A stretch of DNA of 64,000 nt. It comes from Lentinus brumalis. Lineage: Eukaryota > Basidiomycota > Agaricomycetes > Polyporales > Polyporaceae. The notes below the pieces were generated by a model, which searched no databases, was not told where the DNA came from, and saw only the letters and a program-made list of their open reading frames with translations. Both the position numbers and the translations under genes were made by a program. The DNA lies in NCBI GenBank assembly GCA_001792895.1, contig MARA01000032.1, positions 1-64,000 on the forward strand, read 5' to 3'. This document shows, piece by piece, positions 31,976 through 45,029 of the stretch (position 1 is the stretch's first letter; every line of letters starts with the position of its first letter).

Positions 31976-34730
31976 CTGCCAGGTAGAAGAGCGAACCAAC
32001 CGCCTGGCCATACGGGATGTCCTGCATCTCCCGGGCCTCGGCAGGCGTCCTGGGGCTCATCTCCGCGCTGAGGCGGAGACCTGGGTCCATTGGAGTGCCA
32101 ACCGGGTTGCAGCTTGAGAAGCTGTTCTGCTCAAGGATGTCGAGCGCGTACTGCTTCTGCGAGATGGAGAGGGAACACTTCGAGCAGTCGCGCTCAATCT
32201 TGACTCCGAGGAGCCAGGACGTCGGACCAAGGTCCCGGAGCTTGAAGTGCGCGCGCAGCTCGTCCTTGATGCGCTGGATAGCGTCCTTGGACTTTGCTGC
32301 AATGGTGATGTCGTCAACAAAGACAGGGATGATGACACGCACTCCATCTCACAGGTAGACCCAGACGCTGTGCTCGCAGACGAGCCGGTCAAAGCCAAGC
32401 TTCGTCAGGACTTCGTGCAGCTTCTCGTGCCAGCAACGGCCGGCCTGCTTGAGGCCGTAGAGCGACTTGCGCAGCCGCCACACCCACTCGGGGTCTTCTC
32501 CTCGAAGCCCTCAGGCTGCTTCATGTAGACCTCCTCCTTGAGCTCGCCGTTGAGATAGGCAGAGGAGATGTCCACAGACTCGAGTTCGAGGTCCTCGAGC
32601 GCAGCAATGGCGAGGATGGCTCGAATCGATGCCCACTTTGGAGTAGGGGCAAAGGTTTCATTGTAGTCAAAACCGGGGCGCTGCAAGAAGCCTTTCGCGA
32701 CAAGGCGACCCTTGTACCGCTCGATCGAGCCGTCAGCATTGCGCTTGACCCGGAAGACCCACCGAGAACCGATGGCCTTGCGTCCGGGAGGCAGCTGGAC
32801 AAGCTGGAACATGCCGTTCTCGACGAGGAACTGGATCTCGTCCTGTGCAGCCTTGAGCCACCGCTCGCGCTCCTCTGGCTCGAGCCTCATGACCTCAGAG
32901 ATGGACTGAGGCTCACCAAAGTGCTCCTGGCTCGCCTTGGACGCGTGCTGGACCACCGACTCGAATGCGACAGCCAGAGCATCGTTGTACGAGAGGTAAT
33001 CAACCAGCTCGTCGTCTGAGTAGACGTGCTCAATGCCGGCCATCATTACCTCGTGTGCACTCGAACGCGTCCTCATGACCGTCCGCTAGAAGGTCGAGTT
33101 CATCGTCCGATGCCGCAGGAGCGGGTGGAGAGGCTGGAGCATGGTTCGCAGGGACATGGGCAGGCTCAGGGTCGACTGGTGCAACCTCGAGAGGGTCCGG
33201 TGAGAGAGAGTCGCGCGGCGGAGTGCGTTCGCGTTCCTCAGGCTCGGGCGTCGAGGCAGGGGATTGCGAGGTGATGTGAAGCCGCTGAGGGACAAGATTG
33301 CGACGTTCAAGGGCCCATGACGGTCATTGAGCGAGCCTTGGAAACGCGTCGAGCGAGCAGGGAGGTGCTTTCGAGCGGGTGCAGGATATGGTTTGAAACC
33401 GCTGTGTGTGTCTGCTTGCTCGTGCGGGGGGGGCGTCCGGCTGAGCGCGGAGGGGCTGGTGCCAGTGCAGGAGGGTGCGGAGGTGCAGGTGGGCTCGGAG
33501 CGCGTGATGACGGAGCAGGAGAGCCGTTGGGCGGAGCATGAGGTGCAGGGGCTGGTGCAGGAGGTGCAGGAGGTGCCGGATCATCTGAATCCGCTCCCCC
33601 TTGATCAGGCAGCTCTGGCGCATCCGGGACATCGTCGGGGACGTCGTCAGTGTCCTCGGGACTACCGGGGATGTGCACTTCGTCGAGGGGCAGGCCGAAG
33701 ACGTTGATGAAGGGCGAGTTTCCAGGGAAACAGCGTTCGTCAAAGACAGCATGCGAAGAGATGATGAATTTCTTCCCAGCTGGGTCCCAGAACCGCCACA
33801 CCTTCGTGCCCTCGGGGTAGCCGACGAAGATGCACTTGCGCGAGTGCGGCTCGAGTGCCTTCCGGTCCTTCTTGCGCACCAGCACGTAGGCCAAGCAGCC
33901 AAAGACGCGGAAGTACGAGACATCTGGCTTGCGCCCGTCTCCCTTCCGCGCAGTGTAGGGGATGCCGCCGTTCAGCGCAGAAGTAGGCATGCAGTTGCGC
34001 GTGTGGACGAAGGTGGAGACGGCGTGGCCCCAGAATGAGGGAGGGAGCTTCGACTGAACGAGGAGGGCCGTGGCACCCTCGGACGTCGTCCTGTTTGCGC
34101 ATTCAGCAACACCGTTCTGGTGAGGCTCGTCCGGCTCGGTGTGCTGCCGCTGGATGCCGTGCTCTGCGCAGAAGTCGGAGTACTCCCTGCCCATGTACTC
34201 GCCGCCCTTGTCGTCGCGCGTAGCCTTGATCTTGAGACCAAGACAGGTCTCCGCATACACCTTGTACGACTTGAATGCAGCAAACGCGTCGCTCTTGCGC
34301 TTGAGGAAGGCCAAGACCCAGAACTGCGTCGCATCGCAGACAAACGTCATCCAGTAGACGTAGCCTTCCGGCGTAGCGACCGGGAGACGTCCCTTGAGGT
34401 CGGTGTGGACCAGGGCGATGGGGACAAACTTCCGAGACGCAAAACGAGGGATAGGATGGCGGTTGAGCTTGCCGGCAAGGCAGGGCTCGCAGACAGGATC
34501 GGGCTTGCGCTTCGAGCGGACAACGAGGCCGACGACAATACCCTTCTTGATCACCGAGCGGAGATCATCCAGGTTGACGTGCGAGCAGCGCTGGTGCCAC
34601 AGCGACTCGTCCTCCTCGCAAGTAGAGGACACAGAGAGCGCGTTCTTTGTCTGAGACACCGTGTGGCCGAGGAGATAGCCGACATTGTGCTCGTTGACTC
34701 GGGCTTCGAAGCGCAGCTCCCCCTGATGGT

Positions 34731-34735
34731 AGAAG
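34731..34735. repeat. Target duplication AGAAG, left
   Basis: AGAAG directly before the 5' LTR; the same five bases follow the 3' LTR at 40285-40289. Five bp is the usual size for copia integrases. Confidence 0.9.
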
Positions 34736-35107
34736 TGTTGAACTCGGAGCTCTATCTCCGGTTCCTGTGACGGCGTCAAGTCCATACTTGCACGCAAAGA
34801 CGCTTGCAGTGCACCCTACTAGCGCCCCGACGCGCTAGCGGCTGCCTTTCTTCCTTTCCGATATATCGGCGCTTCTTTATGTTTTCCATTTCCCGGGATT
34901 GAACTCTTGACCTCCGCACTTTTCATGCATTTTTCTTTTCGCTCTTTGTTGATTTTCTTTGGCGCTTTTCTGGCTGTGGCTGTTACAACTGTATAGCTTA
35001 TGTAACACGCACCGTAGACAGCGCGCTCGTCGAGCTCTGGGGTCCTTAGACTTCACAGAGCTCGACATAGGCCATTGTGATCGCTCTGAGGCGCACTGCA
35101 GCCAACA
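34736..35107 (+). repeat. 5' LTR, short form (372 bp)
   Basis: TGTTG...CAACA ends. It contains a 7-bp stem hairpin (CTAGCGC, loop CCCGAC, GCGCTAG, 34819-34838) and the perfect 12-bp palindrome CCGATATATCGG (34858-34869), which holds the only TATA-like core and may be a promoter element. Confidence 0.92.
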
Positions 35108-35121
35108 GGTTATGAGCCCTG
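35108..35121 (+). promoter_or_regulatory. Primer binding site for an initiator-Met half-tRNA
   Basis: GGTTATGAGCCCTG immediately follows the LTR. Its complement CAGGGCTCATAACC is the anticodon arm of eukaryotic initiator tRNA-Met, not the tRNA 3' end, so priming by a cleaved tRNA fragment is implied, as established for Drosophila copia. Confidence 0.8.
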
Positions 35122-35329
35122 CGCTCTGACTGCCTCTAGACGTCCATACCCGCCAGTCCATCGCTCTACAGTCGTCCCCCGGGCCCCCCTCTCGTGCCCC
35201 TGTCCTCTGCTTGTCGCATTTTCGCTCTGGAACCCCTCTGTCGATCCTCGTCGATTTCTCCCCCAGTTTTGCACGAAATCCCTCCATCTTTTCGTCGTCG
35301 CCCCCTCGCCACGTCACCCGCCTACGCTC

Positions 35330-38300
35330 ATGGCGCCGTCTGCCGCAACGTTTCCCAAGCTCACCAATCGCAATTACCAGCAATGGAAGCTCGATATGGA
35401 GGCCAGGCTTCGCACCTTTGGTGCCCTGCGCATCGTGAAGGGCGAGGAGACGAGGCCACAGTTTGCGCCGCCTCTGGACGCAGGTGAGCGTCGAGAACTT
35501 CGTGATTTCGATGGCAGGATGGACTTGGCTGCTGGGGAGATTTGGAACTGTGTGGAGAGGGAGCAGCAGACGCACCTGGAGTCGATCCGAGATGATCCTG
35601 GTGCGATGTGGAGGAAGCTGGAGGCCGTGCACATGCAGAAACGTCCCGGTACGCGTTTTAACACCTACAACGCGCTCCTATCCCTCTCCAAGGCCGAGGA
35701 CGAGTCCCTCAGCACCCTCTCGACGCGAGCCTCGCAGCTCAAGTCCGACATGAAGGCCCTCCGTCCCACCGGCTTCGATCTCGAGAAGCTGGACGACGAA
35801 CTCGTCCTCATGGCTCTCATTCGTGCTCTCCCTGCCGAATACAACGCCCTCCGTCAGACCCTGCTGCTCGACGACTCCCTCACGCTCGAGAAGCTGCAAG
35901 ACACGTTCGTTGCGCTCGAAAACCAGCCTGGTGCGCCCTCGTCCGCTCCTGTCCTCTCCCACGCGGCCTCCACCCTCTCCTGCGCGTTCTGCGGTCGCTC
36001 CGGTCACTCCGAGGACCAGTGCTTCTCCAAGCGCGACGCCAGCGCACGCGCAAAGGAGAAGGCCGCGCAACGCACCCAGTACCGCTCTGGGAAGGGCAAG
36101 CACAAGGAGAACGCGTCGGAGGCGTCAAAGGACTCGAACAACGGCCCGGACACCGCCCAGGAGTCCGCTGGTGCGGCTACTGTGAGTGCTGGTTGTGCTT
36201 CTGCGCTGCTATCCGTCTCGGATCGCGCTTCGTGGCTCTCTTCGCCGGCAGCAGCTAACTGGAACACTGACACAGGTGCTTCTGCACACATGACCCCTCA
36301 CCGTCACTGGTTTCGCTCCTACTCGCCGCACATCATCCCCATCCGTCTCGCCAACTCACACATCGTCTACTCGGCTGGATTGGGGTCTGTGGTGTTTCAG
36401 CCGGCGGAGAGGGGAGGGGTTGTACCGCCTGCGGTTGTACTACACGACGTCTTGCATGTTCCTGCGCTTGCCAGCAATCTACTGTCTGTCTTCCACCTCA
36501 CGCGCGAGAAGGGCTACACCGTCGAGTTGCGCGCATCGAGTGCGCTCTTCTACATCAGGGGGAGCTGCGCTTCGAAGCCGAGTCAACGAGCACAATGTCG
36601 GCTATCTCCTCGGCCACACGGTGTCTCAGACGAAGAACGCGCTGTCTGCGTCCTCTACTTGCGAGGAGGACGAGTCGCTGTGGCACCAGCGCTGCTCGCA
36701 CGTCAACCTGGATGATCTCCGCTCGGTGATCAAGAAGGGTCTTGTCGTTGGCCTCGTTGTCCGCTCGAAGCGCAAGCCCGACCCTGTCTGCGAGCCCTGC
36801 CTTGCCGGCAAGCTCAACCGCCATGCTATCCCTCGTTTTGCGTCTCGGAAGTTCGTCCCCATCGCCCTGGTCCACACCGACCTCAAGGGACGTCTCCCGG
36901 TCGCTACGCCGGAAGGCTACGTCTACTGGATGACGTTTGTCTGCGATGCGACGCGGTTCTGGGTCTTGGCCTTCCTCAAGCGCAAGAGCGACGCGTTTGC
37001 TGCGTTCAAGTCGTACAAGGCGTATGCTGAGACCTGTCTCGGTCTCAAGATCAAGGCTACGCGCGACGACAAGGGCGGCGAGTACATGGGCAAGGAGTAC
37101 TCTGACTTCTGCGCAGAGCACGGCATCCAGCGGCAGCACACCGAGCCGGACGAGCCTCACCAGAACGGTGTTGCTGAACGCGCAAACAGGACGACGTCCG
37201 AGGGTGCCACAGCTCTCCTCGTTCAGTCGAAGCTCCCTCCCTCGTTCTGGGGCCACGCCGTCTCGACCTTCGTCCACACGCGCAACCGCATGCCTACCTC
37301 TGCGCTGAACGGCGGCATCCCCTACACTGCGTGGAAGGGAGACGGGCGCAAGCCGGACATCTCATACTTCCGCGTCTTTGGCTGCTTGGCCTACGTGCTG
37401 GTGCGCAAGAAGGACCGGAAGGCACTCGAGCCACACTCCCGGAAGTGCATCTTCGTCGGCTACCCCGAGGGCACGAAGGCGTGGCGGTTCTGGGACCCAG
37501 CTGCGAAGAAATTCATCATCTCTTCGCATGCTGTCTTCGACGAACGCTGTTTCCCCGGAAACTCGCCCTTCATCAACGTCTTCGGCCTGCCCCTCGACGA
37601 AGTGCACATTCCCGGTGGTCCGGAGGACGCTGACGACGTCCCCGACGATGTCCCGGATGCGCCAGAGCTGCCTGATCAGGGGGGAGCGGATTCGGATGAT
37701 CCGGCACCTCCTGCGCCTCCTGCACCAGCCCCTGGACCTCATGCTCCGCGCGACGGCTCTCCTGCTCCGTCATCACGCGCTCCGAGCCCGCCTGCACCTC
37801 CGCAGCCTCCTGCACCAGCACCAGCCCCTCCACGCTCATCCGGACGCCCCTCCGCGCACGAGCATCCTGCACCCGCTCGAAAGCACCTCCCTGCTCGCTC
37901 GACGCGTTTCCAAGGCTCGCTCAATGACCGTGCCCTTGAACGTCGCAATCTCGTCCCCCAGCGGCTCCGCATCACCTCGCAATCCCCTGCCTCGACGCCT
38001 GAGCCTGAGGAATGCGAACACACTCCGCCGCGCGACTCTCCTTCGCCGGACCCTCTCGAGGTTGCACCAGTCGACCCCGAGCCTGCCCATGTCCCTGCGC
38101 ACCGTGCTCCAGCCTCTCCACCCGCTCCTGCGGCATCGGACGATGAACTCGACCTCCTAGCGGACGGTCATGAGGACGCGTTCGAGTGCACACTCGAGGT
38201 GATGATGGCCGGCATTGAGCACGTCTACTCGGACGACGAGCTGGTTGATTACCTCTCGTACGACGATGCTCTGGCTGTCGCATTCGAGTCGGTGGTCGAG

Positions 38301-39898
38301 CACGCGTCCAAGGCGAGCCAGGAGCACTTTGGTGAGCCTCGGTCCATCTCCGAGGTCATGAGGCTCGAGCCGGAGGAGCGTGAGCGGTGGCTCAAGGCTG
38401 CACAGGACGAGATCCAGTCCCTCGTCGAGAATGGCACATTCCAGCTTGTCCAGCTGCCTCCCGGGCGCAAGGCCATCGGTTCTCGGTGGGTCTTCCGGGT
38501 CAAGCGCAATGCTGACGGCTCGATTGAGCGGTACAAGGGTCGCCTTGTCGCGAAAGGCTTCTCGCAGCGCCCTGGTTTCGACTACAACGAAACCTTCGCC
38601 CCTACTCCGAAGTGGGCGTCGATTCGAGCCATCCTCGCCATTGCTGCGCTCGAGGACCTCGAACTCGAGTCTGTGGACATCTCCTCTGCCTATCTCAACG
38701 GCGAGCTCAAGGAGGAGGTCTACATGAAGCAGCCCGAGGGCTTCGAGGAGAAGACTCCCGAGTGGGTGTGGCGGCTGCGCAAGTCGCTCTATGGCCTCAA
38801 GCAGGCTGGCCGCTGCTGGCACGAGAAGCTGCACGAGGTCCTGACGAAACTTGGCTTTGACCGGCTCGTCTGCGAGCACAGCGTGTGGGTCTACCTGCGA
38901 GATGGAGTGCGTGTCATCATCCCTGTCTTTGTTGACGACATCACCATCGCAGCAAAGTCCAAGGACGCTATCCAGCGCGTCAAGGACGAGCTGCGCGCGC
39001 ACTTCAAGCTCCGGGACCTTGGTCCGACGTCCTGGCTCCTTGGAGTCAAGATTGAGCGCGACCGCTCGAAGCGTTCCCTCTCCATCTCGCAGAAGCAGTA
39101 CGCACTCGACATCCTCGAGCGGTACGGCTTCTCGAGCTGCGACCCAGTCGGCACTCCAATGGACCCAGGTCTCCGCCTCAGCGCGGAGATGAGCCCCAAG
39201 ACGCCTGCCGAGGCCCGGGAGATGCAGGACATCCCGTATGGCCAGGCGGTGGTTCGCTCTTCTACCTGGCAGTCGCAACGCGTCCGGACATGATCCGCAC
39301 TGTTGGCTACCTTGCTCGCTTCTCGCAGAACCCCGGGATGACGCACTGGAAGGCGGTCAAGCACCTCTTCCGGTACATCAAGGGCACGCTCGACTACAAG
39401 CTCACGTACGCCCCTTCGTCGGACTCGGAGCTCTTCACCTCGTACACCGACGCGGACCATGCTGGCTGCCCGGACACAGGTCGCTCGACCTCGGGCTACG
39501 TCATCAAGATGGGCACAGGTGCGATCTCCTGGTCGAGTCGTCTCCAGTCCATTGTTGCGCTCTCCACCACGGAGGCAGAGTTCGTCGCAGCGGTCTCTGC
39601 AGGTCAGGAGATCCTTTGGCTTCGCAACCTGCTCACGGAGTTCGGGTACGAGGTCTCCTCAGCCTCCAAGCTCAGGATCGACAACCTCTCTGCGCTCTCT
39701 GTTGCGAAAAATCCTGAGCACCACGGCCGCATGAAGCACCTCGATCTGCGGTTCTACTGGCTCCGGGATGAAGTAGCCAAGGGCCGCATCGAGATGGTCC
39801 ATCTGCGCACCTCGGACATGCCTGCTGACATTCTTACGAAGTCGCTCGCTAAGCCGAAGGTGCTCGAGATGTGCAGCATGCTCGGGTTGGGGACTTGA
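35330..39898 (+). pseudogene. Copia Gag-Pol polyprotein, about 1520 codons, three 1-nt deletions
   Basis: Starts at ATG 35330 (MAPSAATFPKLTNRNYQQW). Along the combined frame: Gag (UBN2-like); zinc knuckle CAFCGRSGHSEDQC near codon 220; protease DTGASAHMT near 312; pre-integrase LWHQRCSHVNL near 450; integrase Asp in HTDLKG (about 516), Asp in RDDKGGEY (577), Glu in NGVAERANR (614); a Pro-rich linker; RT with FAPTPKWASIRAIL (1090), LYGLKQAGR and the FVDD catalytic motif (1200); RNase H TDADHAGCPDTGRSTSG, STTEAEFVA and DNLSAL. Bases are missing, relative to the P copies, near 36553 (CTTCTACATC), 36578 (GAAGCCGAG) and 39250 (GCGGTGG), so frames run 35330-36715, about 36550-39293 and 39290-39898. 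The three losses sum to one codon. All catalytic residues are intact. Confidence 0.93.
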
Positions 39899-39904
39899 CT
39901 GGTC

Positions 39905-39912
39905 AGGGGGAG
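39905..39912 (+). promoter_or_regulatory. Polypurine tract
   Basis: AGGGGGAG directly precedes the 3' LTR, 6 bp after the stop codon, the expected plus-strand primer position. Confidence 0.85.
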
Positions 39913-40284
39913 TGTTGAACTCGGAGCTCTATCTCCGGTTCCTGTGACGGCGTCAAGTCCATACTTGCACGCAAAGACGCTTGCAGTGCACCCTACTAGC
40001 GCCCCGACGCGCTAGCGGCTGCCTTTCTTCCTTTCCGATATATCGGCGCTTCTTTATGTTTTCCATTTCCCGGGATTGAACTCTTGACCTCCGCACTTTT
40101 CATGCATTTTTCTTTTCGCTCTTTGTTGATTTTCTTTGGCGCTTTTCTGGCTGTGGCTGTTACAACTGTATAGCTTATGTAACACGCACCGTAGACAGCG
40201 CGCTCGTCGAGCTCTGGGGTCCTTAGACTTCACAGAGCTCGACATAGGCCATTGTGATCGCTCTGAGGCGCACTGCAGCCAACA
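39913..40284 (+). repeat. 3' LTR, short form (372 bp)
   Basis: No difference from the 5' LTR was seen by eye. The target duplication AGAAG follows at 40285-40289. Confidence 0.93.
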
Positions 40285-42439
40285 AGAAGAGCGCACTCGA
40301 TGCGCGCAACTTGACAGTGTAGCCCTTCTCGCGCGTGAGGTGGAAGACAGACAGTAGATTGCTGGCAAGCGCAGGAACATGCAAGACGTCGTGTAGTACA
40401 ACCGCAGGCGGTACAACCCCTCCCCTCTCCACCGGCTGAAACACCACAGACCCCAATCCAGCCGAGTAGACGATGTGCGAGTTGGCGAGACGGATGGGGA
40501 TGATGTGGGGCGAATAGGAGCGGAACCAGTGACGGTGTGGGGTCATGTGTGCAGAAGCACCTGTGTCAGTGTTCCAGTTAGCTGCTGCCGGCGAAGAGAG
40601 CCACGAAGCGCGATCCGAGACGGATAGCAGCGCAGAAGCACAACCAGCACTCACAGTGGCCAAACCAGCGGACTCCTGGGCGGTGTCCGGGCCGTTGTTC
40701 GAGTCCTTCGACGCCTCCGACGCGTTCTCCTTGTGTTTGCCCTTCCCGGAGCGGTACTGGGTGCATTGCGCAGCCTTCTCCTTCGCGCGTGCGCTGGCGT
40801 CGCGCTTGCCGCAGAACGCGCAGGAGAGGGTGGAGGCCGCGTGGGAGAGGACAGGAGTGGACGAGGGCGCACCGGGCTGGTTTTTGAGCGCCACGAACGT
40901 GTCTTGCAGCTTCTCGAGCGTGAGGGAGTCGTCAAGCAGCAGGGTCTGACGGAGGGCGTTGTATTCGGCCGGGAGAGCACGAATGAGAGCCATGAGGACG
41001 AGTTCATCGTCCAGCTTCTCGAGATCGAAGCCGGTGGGACGGAGGGCCTTCATGTCGGACTTGAGCTGCGAGGCTCGCGTCGAGAGGGTGCTGAGGGACT
41101 CGTCCTCGGCCTTGGAGAGGGATAGGAGCGCGTTGTAGGTGTTGAAACGCGTACCAGGACATTTCTGCATGTGGACGGCCTCCAGCTTCCTCCACATCGC
41201 ACCAGGATCATCTCGGATCGACTCCAGGTGCGTCTGCTGCTCCCTCTCCACACAGTTCCAAATCTCCCCAGCAGCCAAGTCCATCCTGCCGTCGAAATCA
41301 CGAAGTTCTCGACGCTCACCTGCGTCCAGAGGCTGCGCAAACTGTGGCCTTGTCTCCTTGCCCTTTACGATGCGCAGCGAAAATGCGACAAGCAGAGGAC
41401 AGGGGCACAAGAGGGGGCCCGGGGGACGACTGTAGAGCGATGGACTGGCGGGTATGGACGTCTTGAGGCAGTCAGAGCGCAGGGCTCATAACCTGTTGGC
41501 TGCAGTGCGCCTCAGAGCGATCACAATGGCCTATGTCGAGCTTTGTGAAGTCTGATACTGTAGCAAAGCACTCAATTCGAACTCTATGATTACGATCGAT
41601 GAGGAACGAAGAGGATCATCTTTTAGGTACAACAATTCCTGCCAGCGAAGGTAACGACAACTGATGTCCGTGGGAAAGTTGTTGAACCAGGTAAGAAACT
41701 TTCTTATGTCCTGGAGCCCCAGATCGAGGTTAGGAGTGCACAGCTTTAGGGTTGGCAGATGCTCATGCAGCTCTGTAGCACAAGTCCAGCATGGTCCTGC
41801 TCACCCAACAACTCTGAATGTTGCTTCATTCTTGTAGTAGATATAGAATGCAATATAGACTTCGAAGATGCTGTAAGGCAGACTTGTAGTTGAACTATGC
41901 TGCACTACACTCTCTGTCTCTCTATCTACCCAGTACACATGATTATGCTGCAGCTTAGTGATGTGCTGAGCCCAGCTGGAAGCTGGTTTGTAGGCTCTCA
42001 AGCTGGTCATCTTTAAGCTGAGCTGGGCCGCTATGCCTATCATTCAGAGATGCTTCTTCAGTACTGCGTCTGATGCCTATGACCACCAAGGTCTTAATTA
42101 TTATGGTTTATGACAGACTCAGCCCAGAGCGCAACAATCTTTCATATGGGTCAAATTGAATGCCATTAAACTGCTTCCAAGAATAGTTCTTATGATATAG
42201 ATGGGGTCAAGGTCAAGGATGAAAAGGTATCAAAAAGCAGTTGCAGTTTGAAGAGCTCAGGAAGCAAACACACACACTGCCTGAGGGTGGTCTCTTGGAA
42301 GGTCCATCGGAGACAAGCAGAGATAACCTGAGAAGAGCTTGAGTAGTCTAAGAAGGGGTGTCCAAGGCCTGAGGAGTACATTGGAATAACTTGTATGGCT
42401 GTATGTCAGCATGTAGGATTATCCCAAGCACTAAAGCAA

Positions 42440-43296
42440 ACTAGTTTATTACCCCTGCTTTGCCCCGAAAATGAGCCTGCGGCTCAACGCTATGTAGCTT
42501 CGCCGCTGGCTCAGCTATGTGGTCCTTCGCCTTTGGCTCGGTTGTGCTCGCAAATATTCAATGACACCATATGTGTGAAGCAAGCTGACAGATGCATTTG
42601 TGAGTGAGGTGAGTTGGACTCGGTGTTTGCATTGCACAACCCAGTCAGCCAAGCCAAACCCGTCCCAGTAAGTAACTATTTACTCTGATAAGGCGCAGTG
42701 GGCAAAATGAAACCCGTTGCAGGATAAAAGACCAGATAACAATCCCATAGCCAAATCTAACCCGTTGCAGTAAGTAAGTGCTTACCTGGAACAGCCCGTC
42801 GCTTCAATAAGTAATGATGCCTCCCAAAAACTTGGTTATTATTTCAGACACATACAATCGACAGCAAGGACAGTCCAACCGGGGAGGCCTCGCAGACCTA
42901 GGGCGCACTGATCAGTGAAATGGGACAAACTTGTTAGTAGGAACCATTGTAACTGAGACTTACTGGTCGCCCATCCTTATGTAAGTCTGAATACTTATAC
43001 TTATTGGCCGAGACCCGATAACAACCCGTTGCAGTAAGCAAGTACTTAGCAACCTCAAATCCCGTGAGATTGGGTATGCACTTCTCCAGAATTCACACAT
43101 CACTTGCACCGTTGACAGCGGGACGCCTTGCGGAACTCAGCATAAGATACTCAGGATTTGGGGGCCTCGCAGGCTCAGCCAGACACCCAGGGCGCCTCGC
43201 AAGCTCGGCACAGATGCCCAGCCACCTCGCAAGCTCAGCGGCAACAGCGCGCATGGCAGCCACGTGGGACCCCCCCCGCTGCGCCATTAGTTATAG
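42440..43296. mobile_element. 857-bp insert in R copy C
   Basis: Mirror copy of 22998-23854 with the same repeated GCAACGGG phrases. Duplicated with the arm, not inserted independently. Confidence 0.55.
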
Positions 43297-45029
43297 ATAG
43301 AGGTCATCTCTGATAGTCTCGTAGGTGGGAACAGAGGCAGCCACTCAGATTGCCACCAGTACTGCCAGTGCTGGGGTGGTCGCTGGTGGTTGCGCCTGTT
43401 CAATGTTGGCTCTGTGTCATCCTTTCACCATCATCTGCATTGCTGGCGGCAGGCTCTCTGGTCAGGCTTTCTGAGGTATATAAATTGCATGGATCCATGC
43501 CTCTCTGGCACTCTGTGTCTCTGGTGACACTGCAACAACCACAACTTGCACTTGCTCTCTAACAGGTACTATAAGGCTAACTCAGCCCACACTTCATTGT
43601 ATCTCGGCAGCCTACTGGTCTGATCCTGGATCATGCTCTTTGTCCTGTCGCCTGCTGCATGCACTGAGGGGCACATCATGGTCTAGCTCTTGGATGAAGT
43701 ATGTACCGAAGGGGTTGGCTTGCCAGCCCACTTTGCAAGGTGTCTGCAATGTGCATACATCTTGAATCCAGGTGCCTACTTGTTGGCTTTGTGTAACTTG
43801 TAATATTCTCCCCGCTGGAGTCGCCACAATAAAGTGCACATCTGTAGTCCACTCTGTATTGAACATGGTCTATATAATTGCAATGACAGCTCGGGTACTT
43901 CCTACCATGATATGCATGAACAGAGAGTGTCACCCGACCATAGTGCTAAGTATTTGGAATCAAGCTTCTGCTGGCTCGGGGGCCCTTTGAGAATGTCTCG
44001 ACTCTCCCTTCACCGCATGTTTATTGCTAGCTGTATTGAGTTTGTCTCTGCCCCAGGGCCTGAGATGACCAGAGATAATCTCGCGGATCACCCATGAGAC
44101 AAATTCCAAGATGATCTCTAGTTGTCTCGGATGCCCTCACGAGAGAACCTCCTCATGCAGTGACATGGACATATATAAAGCTGGACTTGCATCACGCAGG
44201 TATCAAGCAAATATATGTACAGGCAAGGTACTACATAGCAGTCTAAAAGTAGAGTAACACAGGCAGTAGTCTGGGCAATAACAAAGGTAAGAAAGGGTGA
44301 TAGTAGCATAAAGTAACCAGAAGCATCACAAGTAATGGGTGAGCTTGTGATCTAATTAAATATCAATGGTCCTAGTGTGATCTGTTAGGACAAATACTGC
44401 ATGTCAGTCTCTGGATTGATCAATTGCAACCACTTATAAGACACTCATAATTATCTTGAGCTCACATCATCCAGCCAACTTACTCAACAGCATCAGCAAT
44501 ACATCATTACTCTGTACTGTTATTCACCATTTCACTAAACTACTTACTGATCAACTACACCAGCAAATAGTGTCATCACTGTTGCCCTATTTGATTGCCA
44601 GTACCAAGCAATGACATCCATAACTGATGAGTGCAATTCATCCTATTGTTGACGCATAAACAGCATAGTACCAAATCTAATGGGTGGTGGACTGACATTA
44701 GCCTCAGCTATGGGTCTTTTTGTTGGAGTCAATGATCACCCACGGCATTGTTATCTGCTATAGTATCCTTGTACTGCTCTAGTATCTGTCACAGTTGCCC
44801 TCAAAACACTCGCTTACCCACCGCATTATGATCTGCCATAGTCCTTCTTGTATCACTTTGCTATCTGCTTTTTTATCTCTCATAGTTGCCCTTATTATGC
44901 CCACTTACCTGCTGCATTATTATCTGCCATAGTCCGCCTTATATAGCTTTGTTATCCGCTTTGTTACCCGTCATAGTTGCCCTCATAACGCCCACTTACT
45001 CTATTGAGAACAAAGCCCACAGCTTGCCT

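Larger units (their letters stand above)
34736..40284 (+). mobile_element. Young copia (Ty1-type) LTR retrotransposon, 5549 bp
   Basis: Two 372-bp LTRs (34736-35107 and 39913-40284) read identically by eye, the primer site abuts the 5' LTR, a purine tract abuts the 3' LTR, and AGAAG flanks both sides. Domain order gag, protease, integrase, RT, RNase H defines copia. It landed in the minus-strand copy P2. The inverted partner segment at 50-62 kb lacks it, so it inserted after that duplication. Three single-base losses break the polyprotein. Confidence 0.95.
30141..41553 (-). pseudogene. Decayed copia copy P2, interrupted by a hAT element and by a young copia
   Basis: Minus-strand order: LTR end (41553-41494), primer site, gag/protease/integrase start (41493-40285), young copia (40284-34736), integrase to RT (34735-31976), hAT (31975-30246), start of RNase H region (30245-30141). 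Removing the inserts and one copy of each target duplication restores a contiguous element lacking only its 3' end. It carries the same Gag and zinc-knuckle deletions as P1. In RT, GAGAAGACCCCGAG has lost a base relative to the young copy and a CGA became TGA near 32350. At the two diagnostic gag sites it keeps the ancestral bases. Confidence 0.9.

Noticed and set aside
34885..34915. tRNA-like T-arm/B-box text in the LTR (reverse strand GAGTTCAATCCCGGG)
   Set aside because: The T-stem does not pair and no D-arm, anticodon arm or acceptor stem lies at the right distance, so it is not a tRNA gene.
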